Origin: Paramecium pentaurelia | Lineage: Eukaryota > Ciliophora > Oligohymenophorea > Peniculida > Parameciidae | Direction: 5' to 3' | DNA length: 64,000 bases | NCBI GenBank assembly: GCA_905183005.1 | Contig: CAJJDO010000120.1 | Span: 261,931-325,930 of the forward strand | Part shown: positions 35,426 through 48,235 of the stretch, piece after piece | Numbering within the stretch: the first letter of the stretch is position 1 | Layout of the letters: every line of letters begins with the position of its first letter | Translations under genes and position numbers: made by a program | Notes under the pieces: generated by a model | The model's input: only the letters and a program-made list of their open reading frames with translations | Told to the model about the DNA's origin: nothing | Database searches by the model: none

Positions 35426-36976
35426 TCACAACTCATCTTTTCTAAAAGTAGAATGCATTTTCTTGAATGTTCTTCCTCCTCCAAGTACATCATCAATAAA
35501 TCCTATAATTTCATTTGTTTCTATTGAATTCTAAACAGTATAAGTTTATCGCTTAGGTTTTATAATTACAGCATATGATTCACTTTAATTTACTTCAAAT
35601 TTAGATTTCAATTACCTTAAATAATAATTTAAAATACTTTAAAAATCCATAATAAAATGAAATGCTATCATTTTTATATTTATTTGGAATTTTAGATATC
35701 AATTCTAATTCTAATTCATCTTTTATTAATAATATGAAACATAAATCTTTCCCTTTTATTATACATTATTCATAATTCTATCCATTTAATTTTTATATTC
35801 CTTTTTATTAGGATTCCTTCTTTTATCCATATGCAAACTATCTTAAGAATTTAACAATCTCATCTTTTCTGAAATCTTATTCAAAGACTTTAAAATCTTA
35901 ATCATTTTAAGCAACAATCAAACTAGGAAATTCTGTAATCTTAAAAATAGATGCTAATTGTCTTTCAGATTATCTAATCATAGCAAATTCTAATTTGCCT
36001 TTGAATTCTTTTGAAAGAGCTTTGAATAAAGGTGGAGTTGATTTTTTATTTGTAAATAGAATAACTTTAGGTTTTGATTTCTCTATATATTCTTAAAAAT
36101 TGAATCCACTTAAAATAATTACAAAATCTTCCATCAAATCAACAGCTTCTTTTACTAAATCATTTACTTCCCACTTTCCTTTATACTTAATAGGCTCAGC
36201 AGATAGACGAGATGCATAAATAGAAATAGATGGATATCTTTTGACTTAAAATTCATCTTCACATAATGCTTCATCATCTTCACAATCAATTGCTGCAACT
36301 CTAAATATACCTTCATATTTTTCAGCTAATTCAGTTACAACTTTTTTATGTTTCTATCCTTCACCATTTGGTAAATAGAAATAAATTACCCAAACTTCTT
36401 CTCTTCTATAAAATCTAGAGAGATTACTCATATCAAGAGTATAAACATCTGTATTTTCAAAAATATTATTTTTTTTTGCATGACCATCTTCCTAGAAATC
36501 TTAATTACGAAATCCACTACCACCTTGATTTCCTCCAAAATTAAAATGAAATTGTTATCTACCACCACCACCACTGCCTCCTCTAAAGAATTATGAAAAC
36601 ATTTCTTCAAAACCACCTTAAAAATTATGAAATCCTCCTCCACCACCACCTTATTATTATTATTATTGTTCATGTTTATTTACACCTTCTTCACCATATT
36701 AATCATAAATCTTTTTTTTCTCTGGGTCTTTTAATGTTTCATAAGCATTTACTATTTTTTAAAATTATTTCTGAGCCTACACAATAATATTAAGTATAAT
36801 TAATTTACCTTCTCTTCATTACCTTTATTTTTATCTGGATGGTATTTCAGAGATTATTTCTTAAAAGCCTTCTTGATTTCAGCTTCACTAGCTCCCCTCT
36901 TCAATCCTAATAATTAATAATAATCTTCTCCAGCCATGACAAGCAATAAGAAAATTGCTAGTAACACGAATTTCAT
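35426..36976 (-). CDS. ER J-domain protein with thioredoxin fold and KDEL
   Basis: 498 residues after introns of 32 and 22 nt; length checks. A signal peptide (MKFVLLAIFLLLVMAGEDYY) runs straight into a J domain with intact HPD (SLKYHPDKNKG). A Gly/Phe/Gln-rich linker follows, then a thioredoxin-like domain (EEVWVIYFYLPNGEGQ .. VTELAEKYEGIFRVAAIDCE .. RYPSISIYASR), plus more Trx-like sequence (PKVILFTNKKSTPPLFKALS) and the terminus STFRKDEL. The Trx active-site CxxC is absent: the position reads LPNGEGQK. The plan matches DNAJC16/ERdj5-type proteins. It should recruit Hsp70/BiP in the ER lumen, with the inactive Trx folds binding clients. Confidence 0.93.
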
Positions 36977-37021
36977 TAATTTTATTCTAGATTTTTATTT
37001 AAATAACAGACAGAATTTAAA

Positions 37022-38793
37022 ATGTCTACATCACCCACAGGTGTTCAACGTTATGACAATTCTCCATATGTCACTAAAAAATAATAACCACAATATCCAA
37101 TTCCTTAACAATACCAATAATCAACTTAACAACTCAATCAACCAGATTATTATGATGATAGATATCATGAATTTGAAGAAAGGGAAGAACAATACAATTA
37201 TCAAATCTAAAAAATGAATGATCATATACAAGTATATAAACCTAATCATTATAGCAATTATAACATGATTTGGATGTATCTGAACATGCCAAACAAGGAT
37301 TTGAATCAGATTATTAAAGAGTAGCTCATGAATTATAGCTTTATAAGGATCAATTAAAGAAATTATATACTATTTATCAACAATAGACTGTTTAATTTGA
37401 AACTATTAAAAAGAAAACTTAAGAATCAAATCTAAATGTAGAAAAAACATTTGAAAAGTAAATTGAAATAAAAAATGATGTTTAAAATCTAATATTAGAC
37501 AGAGATCTTTTATTAAATAAATTAGAATTAGGTGATAAACAATATAATTTTGATGTACAAAGTTTGACTCAATAACTTAATGATAAAAATGCTGAGATTT
37601 AAGATTAAAGAAAAAGAATTAATGAATTAACTGAATCAAAAAGAAAAGCTGATGAAGAAATAGCATCCTTAAGATTTACATTAGATCATCAGACAGCTAG
37701 ATTAGAAGCTGAATTAAGAGAAAAAGTACTGAAATTAGAAGCATTAGATAAACAATTTGCAGAAGCACTATATCTCAAAGATAATGAATTAGTAGATGCA
37801 TTTGATAAGATTAGAATACTTGAACATGAAGTTAGACGTATTTTAGATTTGAATAGAAGTTATGCCTAAGAATTGAGTATGTTAGCAAGAGACAATAGAT
37901 TTAAATAAGAAGAAATTACTAAAGTTAGAGAAGATGCTGTAAATTTATCATATAATTAATAGAAACCTGCAATGCCCTAGTAAATCAGTGTTTAATCAGG
38001 TGGTATGGAACCTAGGATGCCACCAGCTTGGGCTGAGAAATTTCATATAAAAATAGATGCATGTTTAGATTTATTTGAAAGAAATCATGCTAAATCTTTA
38101 AAATAATTATGTTTAAATCTTTGGAAAACCAAAATGGAATTAAAAGCAAGAAACAAATAGAATAAAACAATGGTTGAAGAAAATTCAAATCTTGGTAAAA
38201 GTGTAGTTTTAGGTGGAGGATCTGATATGAGAGTAACTACATATTTTATAGATTCATTTGTGGCTGCTATTACTTTTGCAAGAGATGCTATATCAAATGT
38301 AGTTTTTGATGTCTTTGTTAAAAGTGTTAATAAAGCAAATAATAAAAAACTCAATTCTTTTGTACTATTCTTTGAATCTCTTAAAGAAATGTAACAAAAG
38401 TCTAGTAAAGGATTATGGTTAGCTTTAGAAACTTATGCTAAATTGAGAAAAGCTTTACGTCATTCTGTACCAATCCTTATAGATGCAAAAGTTTAGAATG
38501 GGTTACTCTAAAAAGTAGAATTAGCTATGGGTAAATTATTAAAGCATGACATGGATTTCAGAAATAATATTAATAAATGGTTAGAAGGTACTTTAGCCTT
38601 TACTGTTTAAAAGAAGGAGGCAGAAGCTTATGATAAAAATAGAGATTATCTGTTCTTATTTAGATTACTAACAGTTAAATATAGAATCAAATTTCCATTA
38701 TAAGGAAAGACATTTGAAGTAGATGTAGACATTGAAACCACATTAGAACACAAAATTTGTTATGCTTTAAGAAAAGTGGTTAAATAATAATGA
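37022..38793 (+). CDS. coiled-coil protein with conserved C-terminal domain, unknown
   Basis: 582 residues after one 23 nt intron; length checks. A Tyr/Gln-rich N-terminus leads into a coiled coil of about 250 residues (ELDVSEHAKQGFESDYQRVA through ILEHEVRRILDLNRSYAQEL). A helical C-terminal domain follows (MPPAWAEKFHIKIDACLDLF, TYFIDSFVAAITFARDAISN, LFRLLTVKYRIKFPLQGKTF). The latter looks well conserved but I cannot name it; a cilium or basal-body role is only a guess. Its ATG is 45 bp from the divergent start of the ER J-protein. Confidence 0.85.
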
Positions 38794-39036
38794 TTATTAA
38801 ATTTAATATACACTTACTATTATGTAGATTTTATATTTGAAAATAGAAGATTTAAATATCTTAAAATTAATTATATATTTCTTTAATTATAAATCTAAGA
38901 GTTTAATATATCATAATATTTTTAAGTAAATACTTATTATAAATAAATTTTTTTTAGTTTAAAAATTAGTAATATTATATTGATATTATATATGAAAATA
39001 AAGATATTTTTAATAATTAGATAAATACATATTTTT

Positions 39037-41300
39037 TCATTTATTGATACTTAAATAGTGACCAGATTTATTTTTATAGAATAGTAAATATGGTGTCTCT
39101 TCATCACTATAATTTATAATTGTGTTAATTTTACATCAATTAAGAATTTAAATCTTAACTTGTAAGTTCATATTTATTTATTTGAGCATCATCAAAACAA
39201 ATCCAAGTTTCTGGTTTAGTCATAGATCTTGCATAACAAGAATAGTGACCTGAGTAACTATTCTTTCCTAGATGTACAATAAATGCATATAAAATATATT
39301 AACTATCTTAAGCATCAAGATGTTATTATTAAAATACTTCTCTCATATCAATTAAAAATTTGAGAGGTACTTTGGCAAGGATCTTAGTCATTTATTAAGA
39401 TTAAGCATCATATTAAAATCTATATAATAGAGGATATAAAAATATACCTTTATATTGTCATAAATAAAACAGGAGGTAAATCATTTAATTATAGTGATTT
39501 TTTGATATCATTAGATTTTCGTTAACATTTTTCACAAGTAAATTCTATTTTTTCTTCTTCATATACTTATGCTATCATATTTTTTAATTCAGTATGTTTA
39601 TTTAAATGTAAATCAATTCCCAAAAACTTTTCAATTTGACCAAATGAAACATCACAATTAGGACATTCAATAACAGATCTATGTGTACCAAAGAATATTC
39701 TTTCCAATATTTCTTATTATTCTTTTGGTATGTATTTAAGTAGATCTTCTAAAAAATGATGAGCAAATTCTCCAACATCTTATTAATCATTTGAATTGCA
39801 ATATGGAGGTCTAAGTAATCTCTTTAATTCATATGGTGAACAAAATCCAGATTATTAAAAATTTAATAACATAAATAATTTTCTTAATGCATTATATTAT
39901 TTAGCTTCAGGTATTGAATTTATCAAAATGAATTAACGAAATCTATCAGTCATATAAAGTGCTTATAATATACTATTCATAAAACAAGTATTAGTAAGAT
40001 TTTCTAAACCTACATAATTGTCAATAGTAGGTCTATCATATAAAGAGTCATCAAAATTTTAATTTTTTAAAGTTAAACAATCCCATACATGATGATCTAT
40101 TTGATTGTATTAATCAATACATCTTTCTCTAGCAATATTGAGTAATTTAGAAAATTAATCATGATGAAATAATTTATTTTAATACTTTTTGTGAATTGTA
40201 TTCATAAATCCATATATTTTATCGAAAATAGATCTTTCATTCCATTTCAAATCAATAACTAATTTTAATCTATCACACATTGTCACAATATCATTATCAC
40301 TTAATAATTCTTGACTTCTTGACATTCCTATCATGTAAATTTATAAAATATCAAGGATCTTAGTGTTTTAATGCAATTAAGGCAATAATAATGGTAAAAT
40401 GACTTAAACATATATTTCACTTAAAATTAGATAACAAGTTTAATTACTTTTATACTTCATCTATTCTTCTAAGATATCTGTAATTTCTTATAAGATAGCT
40501 AGATTTTCACTTAAAATACTATATTTTATAAGACCTTTAAATATTCTCACACATTTATCAGGATTATCAAAATAATTAATTAAAAAGTAATTTCTATGTT
40601 AGTTAATTATATGACCTAACTTGTTACTTCCTATTTTCTTGTATAGGATATATAAATTTATTCCTTATTATTCAATAGCTTAATCAAATAAAGTTGATAT
40701 AAGCATTAACCAATCATGATCACTATTCTAATTACTATTATCTTTGCATTACTATATTAATGAATCAGCTAGTCTTTACAATAATTCTTCATCCTTATAA
40801 TCTTTATATGCCTTTAAAATTAATTACAATAATTCTGGATTATAAGTCATGTCTCTAGGACATAATTTACTTACTAAATCGATTACTATTTCTTTATTTA
40901 AATGTAAGTGTTCTTCAATAGTCCCTTATTATCTAAACTTTCTGATTAATCTCTCTGTCACATATCCTAATTATTTTAGTAAAGGTCTATGTGATTCAAC
41001 ACGACAATTTCGTACAACATACTTTGCATAAAGTCCAACCATTTCTAAGTTATCCAAAGATTCTGTAATTCTCTTAAAAACCCCCTCATTATAATCCATG
41101 CTATATGAAGCTTTGTCTGGAAGAAGACCGCCAAAATTTCTATCCAATGCTTTATCCAATATATTGTATGCATGTTGTGTTTCTGCATGAATACTCTTAT
41201 ACAAGTTCTCCAATTCAATAGGAGGTAATCTCCTATCTTGGGACCTTATTAAACTCAATTTTTCTTGAAGACTTTTTGCTTAAATAAAATTCTGATCCAT
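39037..41300 (-). CDS. ubiquitin-specific protease (C19 family)
   Basis: About 740 residues starting MDQNFIQAKSLQEKLSLIRS. A long N-terminal helical region precedes the USP core. The Cys box is GLENLTNTCFMNSILQALYM with the nucleophile in NTCFMNS. A zinc-ligand block is CPNCDVSF .. FTCEKCQRKS, and the His box is GKNSYSGHYSCYARSM. The C-terminal ETPYLLFYK is typical of the USP9X/USP34 group. A 28 nt intron near 39118-39145 and at least one other in the catalytic domain are needed. It removes ubiquitin from proteins; the N-terminal armadillo-like region, shared with the large USPs, probably selects substrate. Confidence 0.92.
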
Positions 41301-41394
41301 ATATAATGATTATTATTAACATACATAAATAGAATAATAACGTGTAATTTGTCATAATGTAATTATATTTGTTTAAAAAAATGATAAATATATC

Positions 41395-41730
41395 ATGTAA
41401 ACAAAATCTAATTCAGAATAATCCACTTTAAATAAACATAGATATCGCTAAATTTCTGAACTCTTGCTAAATCATATTAGTATTTATACTTTATATATAT
41501 ATCTAGAACTCAATCATAAAAATATCTTAAAGCAAAATTCAAACTTTAGAATATTACTAAATAAGAGAACTCAGAATAGTTTACAAAACTTAAAGAAAGA
41601 TTTTGAAGCTAAATAGTTGACTCTCTAATATTTTTCAAGTTTTCAATTAATTTCAGATATATTAACATCTAAAATCAATGTAGAATGTTTAGCAGATATT
41701 CAAAAATTATGTAATTATCTTTCAAATTGA
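41395..41730 (+). CDS. small ORF of unknown function
   Basis: 111 codons, single exon, starting MQTKSNSEQSTLNKHRYRQI and ending DIQKLCNYLSN. The middle is basic and helical (NKRTQNSLQNLKKDFEAKQL). It lies between two minus-strand genes, about 100 bp from the protease start. Composition is coding-like, but chance or a gene fragment is possible, and no family is recognised. Confidence 0.4.
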
Positions 41731-42255
41731 TTTTAACATTGTATGTTTTATTTTTTATATACAAATTGTAAAAACTTACTCTATCAAATCAATTTTTTTT
41801 TCTTATATAAAATTTAAAATAAATTATTACTTGAATTTTTAACAACATTTTATTTTTTAATCGATTATCAAGGTGAATGTAAATAATTAAATAACATATT
41901 AAATGTATATAATATTTTATGAGTATGTTTAGACTCAGATACTATTGATGGATGGAGTGATAAATAGTTTAAAATAGTGAAATAAATATCCAAATTGTTA
42001 TTATCTATTAAGATTACTTTTCATAGTTGATATTCTCTCATATCCTTAACAAAAATAAGTTGTAAAATTAATAAAGAAGATAAATAGAAATTAATCAATT
42101 AAATTTCTTATGAATAATTTAATAAAAGATATAAGATGTGTGTAATTTTTATAATAAAATTAAGTTTGTTATGGTTCTTAACAGTTTTAACAATCTTCAA
42201 AATCAAACATCCTTTTTTTTCAACTGGAGTTTCTTTACCTTATATAAACCTAGTA
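41731..42255. other. AT-rich region without a supported gene
   Basis: About 525 nt, mostly A/T runs. The neighbouring minus-strand gene may extend or end in it. No other structure seen. Confidence 0.5.
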
Positions 42256-42979
42256 TCATCCTAATTATACTTTAAAGCTTTTAGTTTTTGGGTAATTCTT
42301 TCTTTTTGTTATTTTCAGATAAATATTTAGAATTTTTTTGATTAAAGCTCTTAAATTTTATTATTTTTGTTCAAACATAATAAATTATATAAAAAATAAT
42401 AAAAAAAATAAAACCAATTCATTTTTTTTTTGAAATGATTTTAGACAAAGGTACTCTTTATTATTTGTCAATTAAATGTTACTTTAAGAAATTTAATGAT
42501 TATAATGAATTTTGTTTATGATCCACTTCTCTTCCTAATGTTTCTATTGATACTTTTTCATTAAATTTCTTAATTACTATGATTATATATATATATATAT
42601 ATATACTTTTTTTAGATTTAATTTCAATTGGGATTGTTGTTGCTTATTATATTTATGGCATTTTAATGGATTTAATAACTTTTTCAGATAATTTTTCATT
42701 CAAATTTCTTTAGAATGATTCATCAATTTTATTATTAGTGAAATGTGATTAAGTACTACTACTTTATTCAGGAGGTTCATCTTCAAATAAATTAGTTTGT
42801 TTAGCTTTTAATTATATTTCTTTATCCTTTTTAATTTTCTGTTTTATTTAATCCTTCTATAATTGTTTTTTTTAATTTGCTTATGTTTTCTATTCAGCTA
42901 CTTATCTTTTTCTTTCAATTTCTGCTTATTTAGCTACCTCAAAAGGTATCATTTCAAGTTCTGAATCACTACCAGACAT
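42256..42979 (-). CDS. charged coiled-coil protein, unknown; 3' end uncertain
   Basis: Starts MSGSDSELEMIPFEVAKQAE and continues as a Lys/Gln/Glu helix (KQLQKDQIKQKIKKDKEIQL), then Ser-rich (EPPEQSSSTQSHF) and LNEKLSEKVIKSIKMPQI. A TA-repeat-containing GTATAT..TAG segment near 42578-42610 looks like an intron. Beyond it the frame reads RNLMKKYQQKHQEEKWIINK and stays open, with increasingly AT-driven sequence, to a TGA at 42256-42258. The first 150 residues are credible; the terminus may lie earlier. Confidence 0.6.
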
Positions 42980-43026
42980 TAATAATTAATTATAATAAAC
43001 AAAATTTATAAATTCATGATAAACAA

Positions 43027-45002
43027 TCATTATGTATTAAGTAATGTTTGATAGTGTTCAATTTATTCAGCCCAATACCTTTTGTTTTCTGAAATCTATT
43101 CCATAAATTCAGCTAATACTGGAATAATTTATTGAAGAGTATTATAGTAAGGTAATACCTAAAATAAATATATAAATTACCATGAAATCTATAAATCCGA
43201 TCTAGCTCTTTGCAACATTGGTTGTTCTTCTATCACATAACATAGTGATTGGAAGTCCCAAATCTTTTTCCTTATCCCCTTATTACCAAAATTCTCCTAA
43301 AACTCTAAAAGTCCATTACTCATAATTCTTTATTGGTTTAAAGGGATTACTGATATCTGCTGCATGTAACAAAGTGTCAAAACAAATACCTTTATCTTTA
43401 TTACCAGGATCAAAATCATTAGATGCTAATCTTGCCTTTAATTTATTAAAATCTAATAATTAAATCATAAATACCTTTTCCATGCATTGCATTATCTGTA
43501 CTCAAAATCATACTAATAGACTTCTCTCTAAAATACTTGAAATCTTATAATGAAAAGTTTGCAAATAATTCAGTATCTCTAATATATTTGAATAGAGTTG
43601 CAGCATGATGTTATTCAAGTGAAGATTTATCATTATAAGTCATAGCCAATTCATGTCTTGTATTATTTAAAAATATATTATTAAATCCTGGATGATCAAC
43701 ATCATGTGCAGCTGCAGAGAGTAATAGAATTGAATAATCTAATTTAGTCAATTTTCCAATTTCTTTAAAATTACATTTTTCAATAAAGAAATATACTGTG
43801 TGTGTAACATCGAAAGCATGAATTACATTATGATAGAGATTCTCTTTATGATAACTAGATCCTAATCGATCCATACATTTTTTAAAAGAATCAGGAGATA
43901 TTTTTAAAGTGCTAAATAAATGTTCTTTTTCAAAATAATAACACATCAAATTAGTTAAGATGGCACTATCATACTTTTCAAATAAAGAGAAATAATCATA
44001 ATCTAATTTCAATATATTTTATGCAAAATCTTGTCTTAAAGATTCAGGCAATTTTGTATCATTTGAATAAATAATATCTATTGAATTAGATCTCTTTGAT
44101 TCCTAAGAAACCATCAATTAATTTTAAGGTTAATTTAACCAACCTAATGCTTCACTTTTCCTACCTTCTATTATTGGTTCATATACAGTATTATTTGAAA
44201 TATGAGTGATTCCCCAATTTAATTATTTGATTATGTCTGGATCCTCAAATTAATCTGCCAAATCACGCATAATTTCAATCACTTTTTCAACTGGTGATCT
44301 TACTGTATATCTTGATCCTGCATTATTGATTTTTTTCACTTGATTATACTATTGTAATATATATAATTCAATATATTTACTTTACGAAACACTAAAAACA
44401 ATCTTAAAAATCTAAAGATGCCTCTCAACACCTTACTTATAGTAGTAAATGCATCACCTTATAGATTCAAATCCAAAATTATTAAGATTATTGATGCAAC
44501 AATTATTAATGCATCAAAAAATGACCAACAATCTGAAAAATAAATCTATGATCAAATGCAATATAATACAATAAATCCATTTTAATAACATCTGATAGAT
44601 ATTTCCAAAACAAATAGAATTAATATTACTAGTTCTATTATCTTAGTCACAAATAATGTCTTATCTATATTAGGATCCTCTTTAGCATCATTTGCTATTA
44701 TTATTTTTTACAACAATTTACATGTAAATGAGAAATTGATAAAGACTAGAAGAGTGAATAGCACAACTAATGCAATAACTGCCTTATCTATCAATGGGAT
44801 TCCTTGTTGTAACTAATCAGTAATTCTGTTATAGGATGTTCAATTACTCGTCTGCAATAACGCGATCGTAACCTTCAATATTATATGAAGATCTTCGATC
44901 CCCAAAAAGGTTGGAAATCTCTTTTGATCCTCTAGGAACTACTTTGGCAGTACCAACTAGGTTCTTATTTGAATCTTCCTTTAAGTTTTATTGTTCAGTC
45001 AT
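43027..45002 (-). CDS. channel-like transmembrane region fused to cyclic-nucleotide phosphodiesterase
   Basis: 617 residues after introns of 22, 24, 32, 22 and 22 nt; length checks. After a soluble N-terminus (MTEQ..) come four membrane spans: KAVIALVVLFTLLVFINFSF, TKIIELVILILFVLEISI, FFDALIIVASIILIILDL and VLRGIFRFLRLFLVFRKYNQ. The last carries Arg at spaced positions like a voltage-sensor S4. A linker leads to a class I PDE domain: YHNVIHAFDVTHTVYFFI, AAAHDVDHPGFNNIFL, HELAMTYNDKSSLEQHH, LLHAADISNPFKPIKNYEQW, ending YYNTLQQIIPVLAEFMEQIS. The metal-binding His/Asp residues are present. It should hydrolyse cAMP or cGMP at a membrane; coupling to voltage is inference. Confidence 0.9.
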
Positions 45003-45208
45003 ATTAATTATTTTATAAATTATATTATGTTAACTGCTATGATTCTCGAAGACAATTAAGGAATCATCTTTAATTTATTCTTATATTAATTATCAAAATG
45101 TAGAAACCTAAACATAATTATTTACTTGAATATTATGTAAATAATTGATATAGAATAATAATTCTAACAATTAAATATATATATATATATATATGCATTT
45201 ATATTATT

Positions 45209-48112
45209 TCAAAAGTGTTATTATTTGGAATAGTTTCTTTATATTTCAAAATAACCTCTAAAAATAATAATAAATTAAATACCTTATGAGACTTGTTTCA
45301 GGATAAAGTTAAGTCACATTTTCAATTGGTAATTGTTCAGATCTAACAACTATAGTTAGATAATTTCCTGGTGTAAGATGATCTATTTTCTAAGATACAC
45401 ATTTATCTAAATTCATATAAAGAGTATAATTACAATTTGAATCATCTAAAATCATTTAATCCAATTTACTAATATCTTTTTCATGTTTTATTTAAAATTT
45501 CCCCAAATCTATTTATAGTTCAGATAATTTAACACCTGCTTAAAATATTTGAAGATATTCCTTTTCATTAAATTTCATATCTAATAGATCATTTATTAAT
45601 TTGATGTAAAACTTCTTTATATTAGAATATATGCATAATTTCCAACTATTCTATTTTAATTGAATTATTTGTTAATTCTTATATTTCTATCTTTTCTTAT
45701 TACTATAAATATTCACTAAATCCTAACCAATCTTTCTCAGTTATTCTATTGCATCCAAATGTAAGTCTCTATTATTTTCTATTTCTACATAATAAAATGT
45801 ATTAGAGAGATATTTTCCAAATTTGATCAATTTATTACACTCTAGCTCTTGATAGTTTTCTCCTAAGTAATTTAATTGCTATTATGATAACACAATTATA
45901 ATCTTATTTCTAATACACACTTCTGATATTGGCATAGATTCATCTAATTCTTTTATACGACAATTAATTAATTTATTAATCCTCTATTAGATATTTGTTT
46001 CAAAATATAGATAATTATATAATTCCATAGCCAAATAATTACCATTTTCATTTACCTACAATTATTCATATTAATTTTTAGTAATTAATCCAGTCTATTC
46101 GAATTTTGTTTGTTTTGATTCTATTTAATATGTATCCTTTAATTGATTTCTGAAATCTTCAGAATTTCTATTTAATTACACTACAACATAAGTTGAACCT
46201 GCAAAAAATTAATCACAAATAGTAGATACTTATTTATAATTTAATTTTGTATTGATTGTTATTGAATCATTACGAATAATCAATTCTAATTAATCAATTT
46301 AAATATCTTAATTTTATAAATACTTTCTTAAACTTGATTCCCAATCCTTTAAATTTAATACCATAGACTCTTTTACTTTATATACAATTGATTTCTTATC
46401 AATTCCTATTTATAATACTTGTCTTATAAATTATTAAGATATATGATGAATTTAAATTAATTAAGAGAACTTTTCTTCTTCTATTATTTTCTTATGTTTA
46501 TGTCTAGATTATGATTAAATTTCATGACAAAATTCTTGTAATTCATTTATATCACTAATATCACTACTATCAAGACTATTATAATCTTTTCTAAAAGATT
46601 CCATTGAATTGAAAGTTCCATCATTTTAATATCCAGATTAATTAATACAAGGTTATTGAATATTTTCTTTAGATATCCTAGACTTTTGATCACTTGAAAA
46701 ACTGCTTTATTGTTGGGCCTATGAGGAATTTTTCAAAGAAACTATTGATTTTAAGTCTAAATGAATACTTGAATTAATCTTATTTTCACAATATTTAGTA
46801 GTGAGATCTGGAAGTGTTGATTATCCTTTCCATTCTTAAGGAAATAATTGAGAAGAGATTAATTCCTTCTCTTTCAATATTTAAGGCATTATTGCAGATT
46901 TACCTTATTGAGAATATAATAATGTAGATTTACAGCTTTAAAATGATTATGATAATGAAGACATTTCTAATTATTTCTTTTTCATTATTTAATTGAATTT
47001 TAACCTTAAATCAATAAGATCTTTAATAATTTTGAATGCCATAGTATTGTCTCTTTACTTAGAAAAAAACAAACATTATTTATATCCTAAACTGAATACA
47101 TAATTTTAAATTTTAGTATCAAATCTTCTATCTATTTCTTTAACTAAGGATAGTATTGAATTGAGTTTATACAATCTAACTATTTAATTGCATTTTTTCT
47201 TCAATATTCCTTCCAAATCAAAAATAAATTTGTCAAAATCTTCACACAAATCATATAATTCCATATTAAATATTTCTAATGATTATTAATTAAAAAAATC
47301 ATTTATATTTTATTATGCTTATTAACAATATAATAGATTTGATGAATAAATTTTAAATTGAATTTTCCATCCATCATCAACCAATTTAATCAAGATTTTA
47401 TTTTATAATTGAAATTATTCAACATCATTTTCTGAATAGAATAGAATAAAATCAATATAAGTCATAGCAATTTATTAGAGTGGATCAGCATCATTAAAAT
47501 ATTCTCTATTAATAGTTGGTCTTAATTCATATTTTGGAGTAAAATTAATTGATTGATTGTATTCAGTTATCCAATTTTAAAATAATTGTATTATTTTTTA
47601 TTCCTTTCTTTTAGGAATCCAAGCAATCACAAATGATTCATACATTTCCATATCAAAATTCTTATGATATCCTGTTTATTCTTGTAATTATTTCTATTCC
47701 TTAATTAATTTGTCTTTAACAAATAAACAAGTCCCTCTGTATTTAGTATAGAGTTCTTTGTAGTTTTTAGAATAGAATATTGATGTATATGGTTTATATG
47801 AAACATGAGTTCGTTGATCTTTCATAACATAGATCATTTTAAATTCCTAATATGCTATGTATTCTATTTTGAATTGAGCTACACGTAATTATTCTTCATC
47901 ATTGCCTAAATCATTATTATATTAATAATACCTGCCAAATATATTTCATTAGATTCAAAAATAAGATGAGTATTTGTGTTTTGTAGTATTCCTGTAAGGA
48001 GATTTACGAAGTTCATCCAGATGAATGTTTCTGTAGACAAGTTGAGCTATTTTTTGTGTAAGATTATCCGATTTGAATAGGCTCCATTATTATGGTTATT
48101 TTTATGAAACAT
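45209..48112 (-). CDS. large protein of unknown function
   Basis: About 950 residues from MFHKNNHNNGAYSNRIILHK to GYFEIQRNYSKQQHF. At least two introns: 26 nt near 47907-47932 and 25 nt near 45257-45281. An N-terminal conserved-looking part (ESNEIYLAGNDEEQLRVAQF, VMKDQRTHVSYKPYTSIFYS) is followed by Ser/Gln-rich and helical regions. The C-terminus LTPGNYLTIVVRSEQLPIEN faintly resembles a C2/calpain-III-like beta strand pair. No family recognised. No signal peptide or membrane span stands out. Confidence 0.75.
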
Positions 48113-48235
48113 TAATGTAGTAAGTGTGATATGAGGTTGATTTGCACAAAAATGTGAAGAAATAATTTGGGATGGTTTTATTTAGGTGTTTTATATAATA
48201 ATTATTATAATATTCAATCAAATTGAGGACGATCA

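Noticed and set aside
42578..42610. TATATA run as a microsatellite feature
   Set aside because: It fits better as a GTATAT..TAG intron within the small coiled-coil gene.
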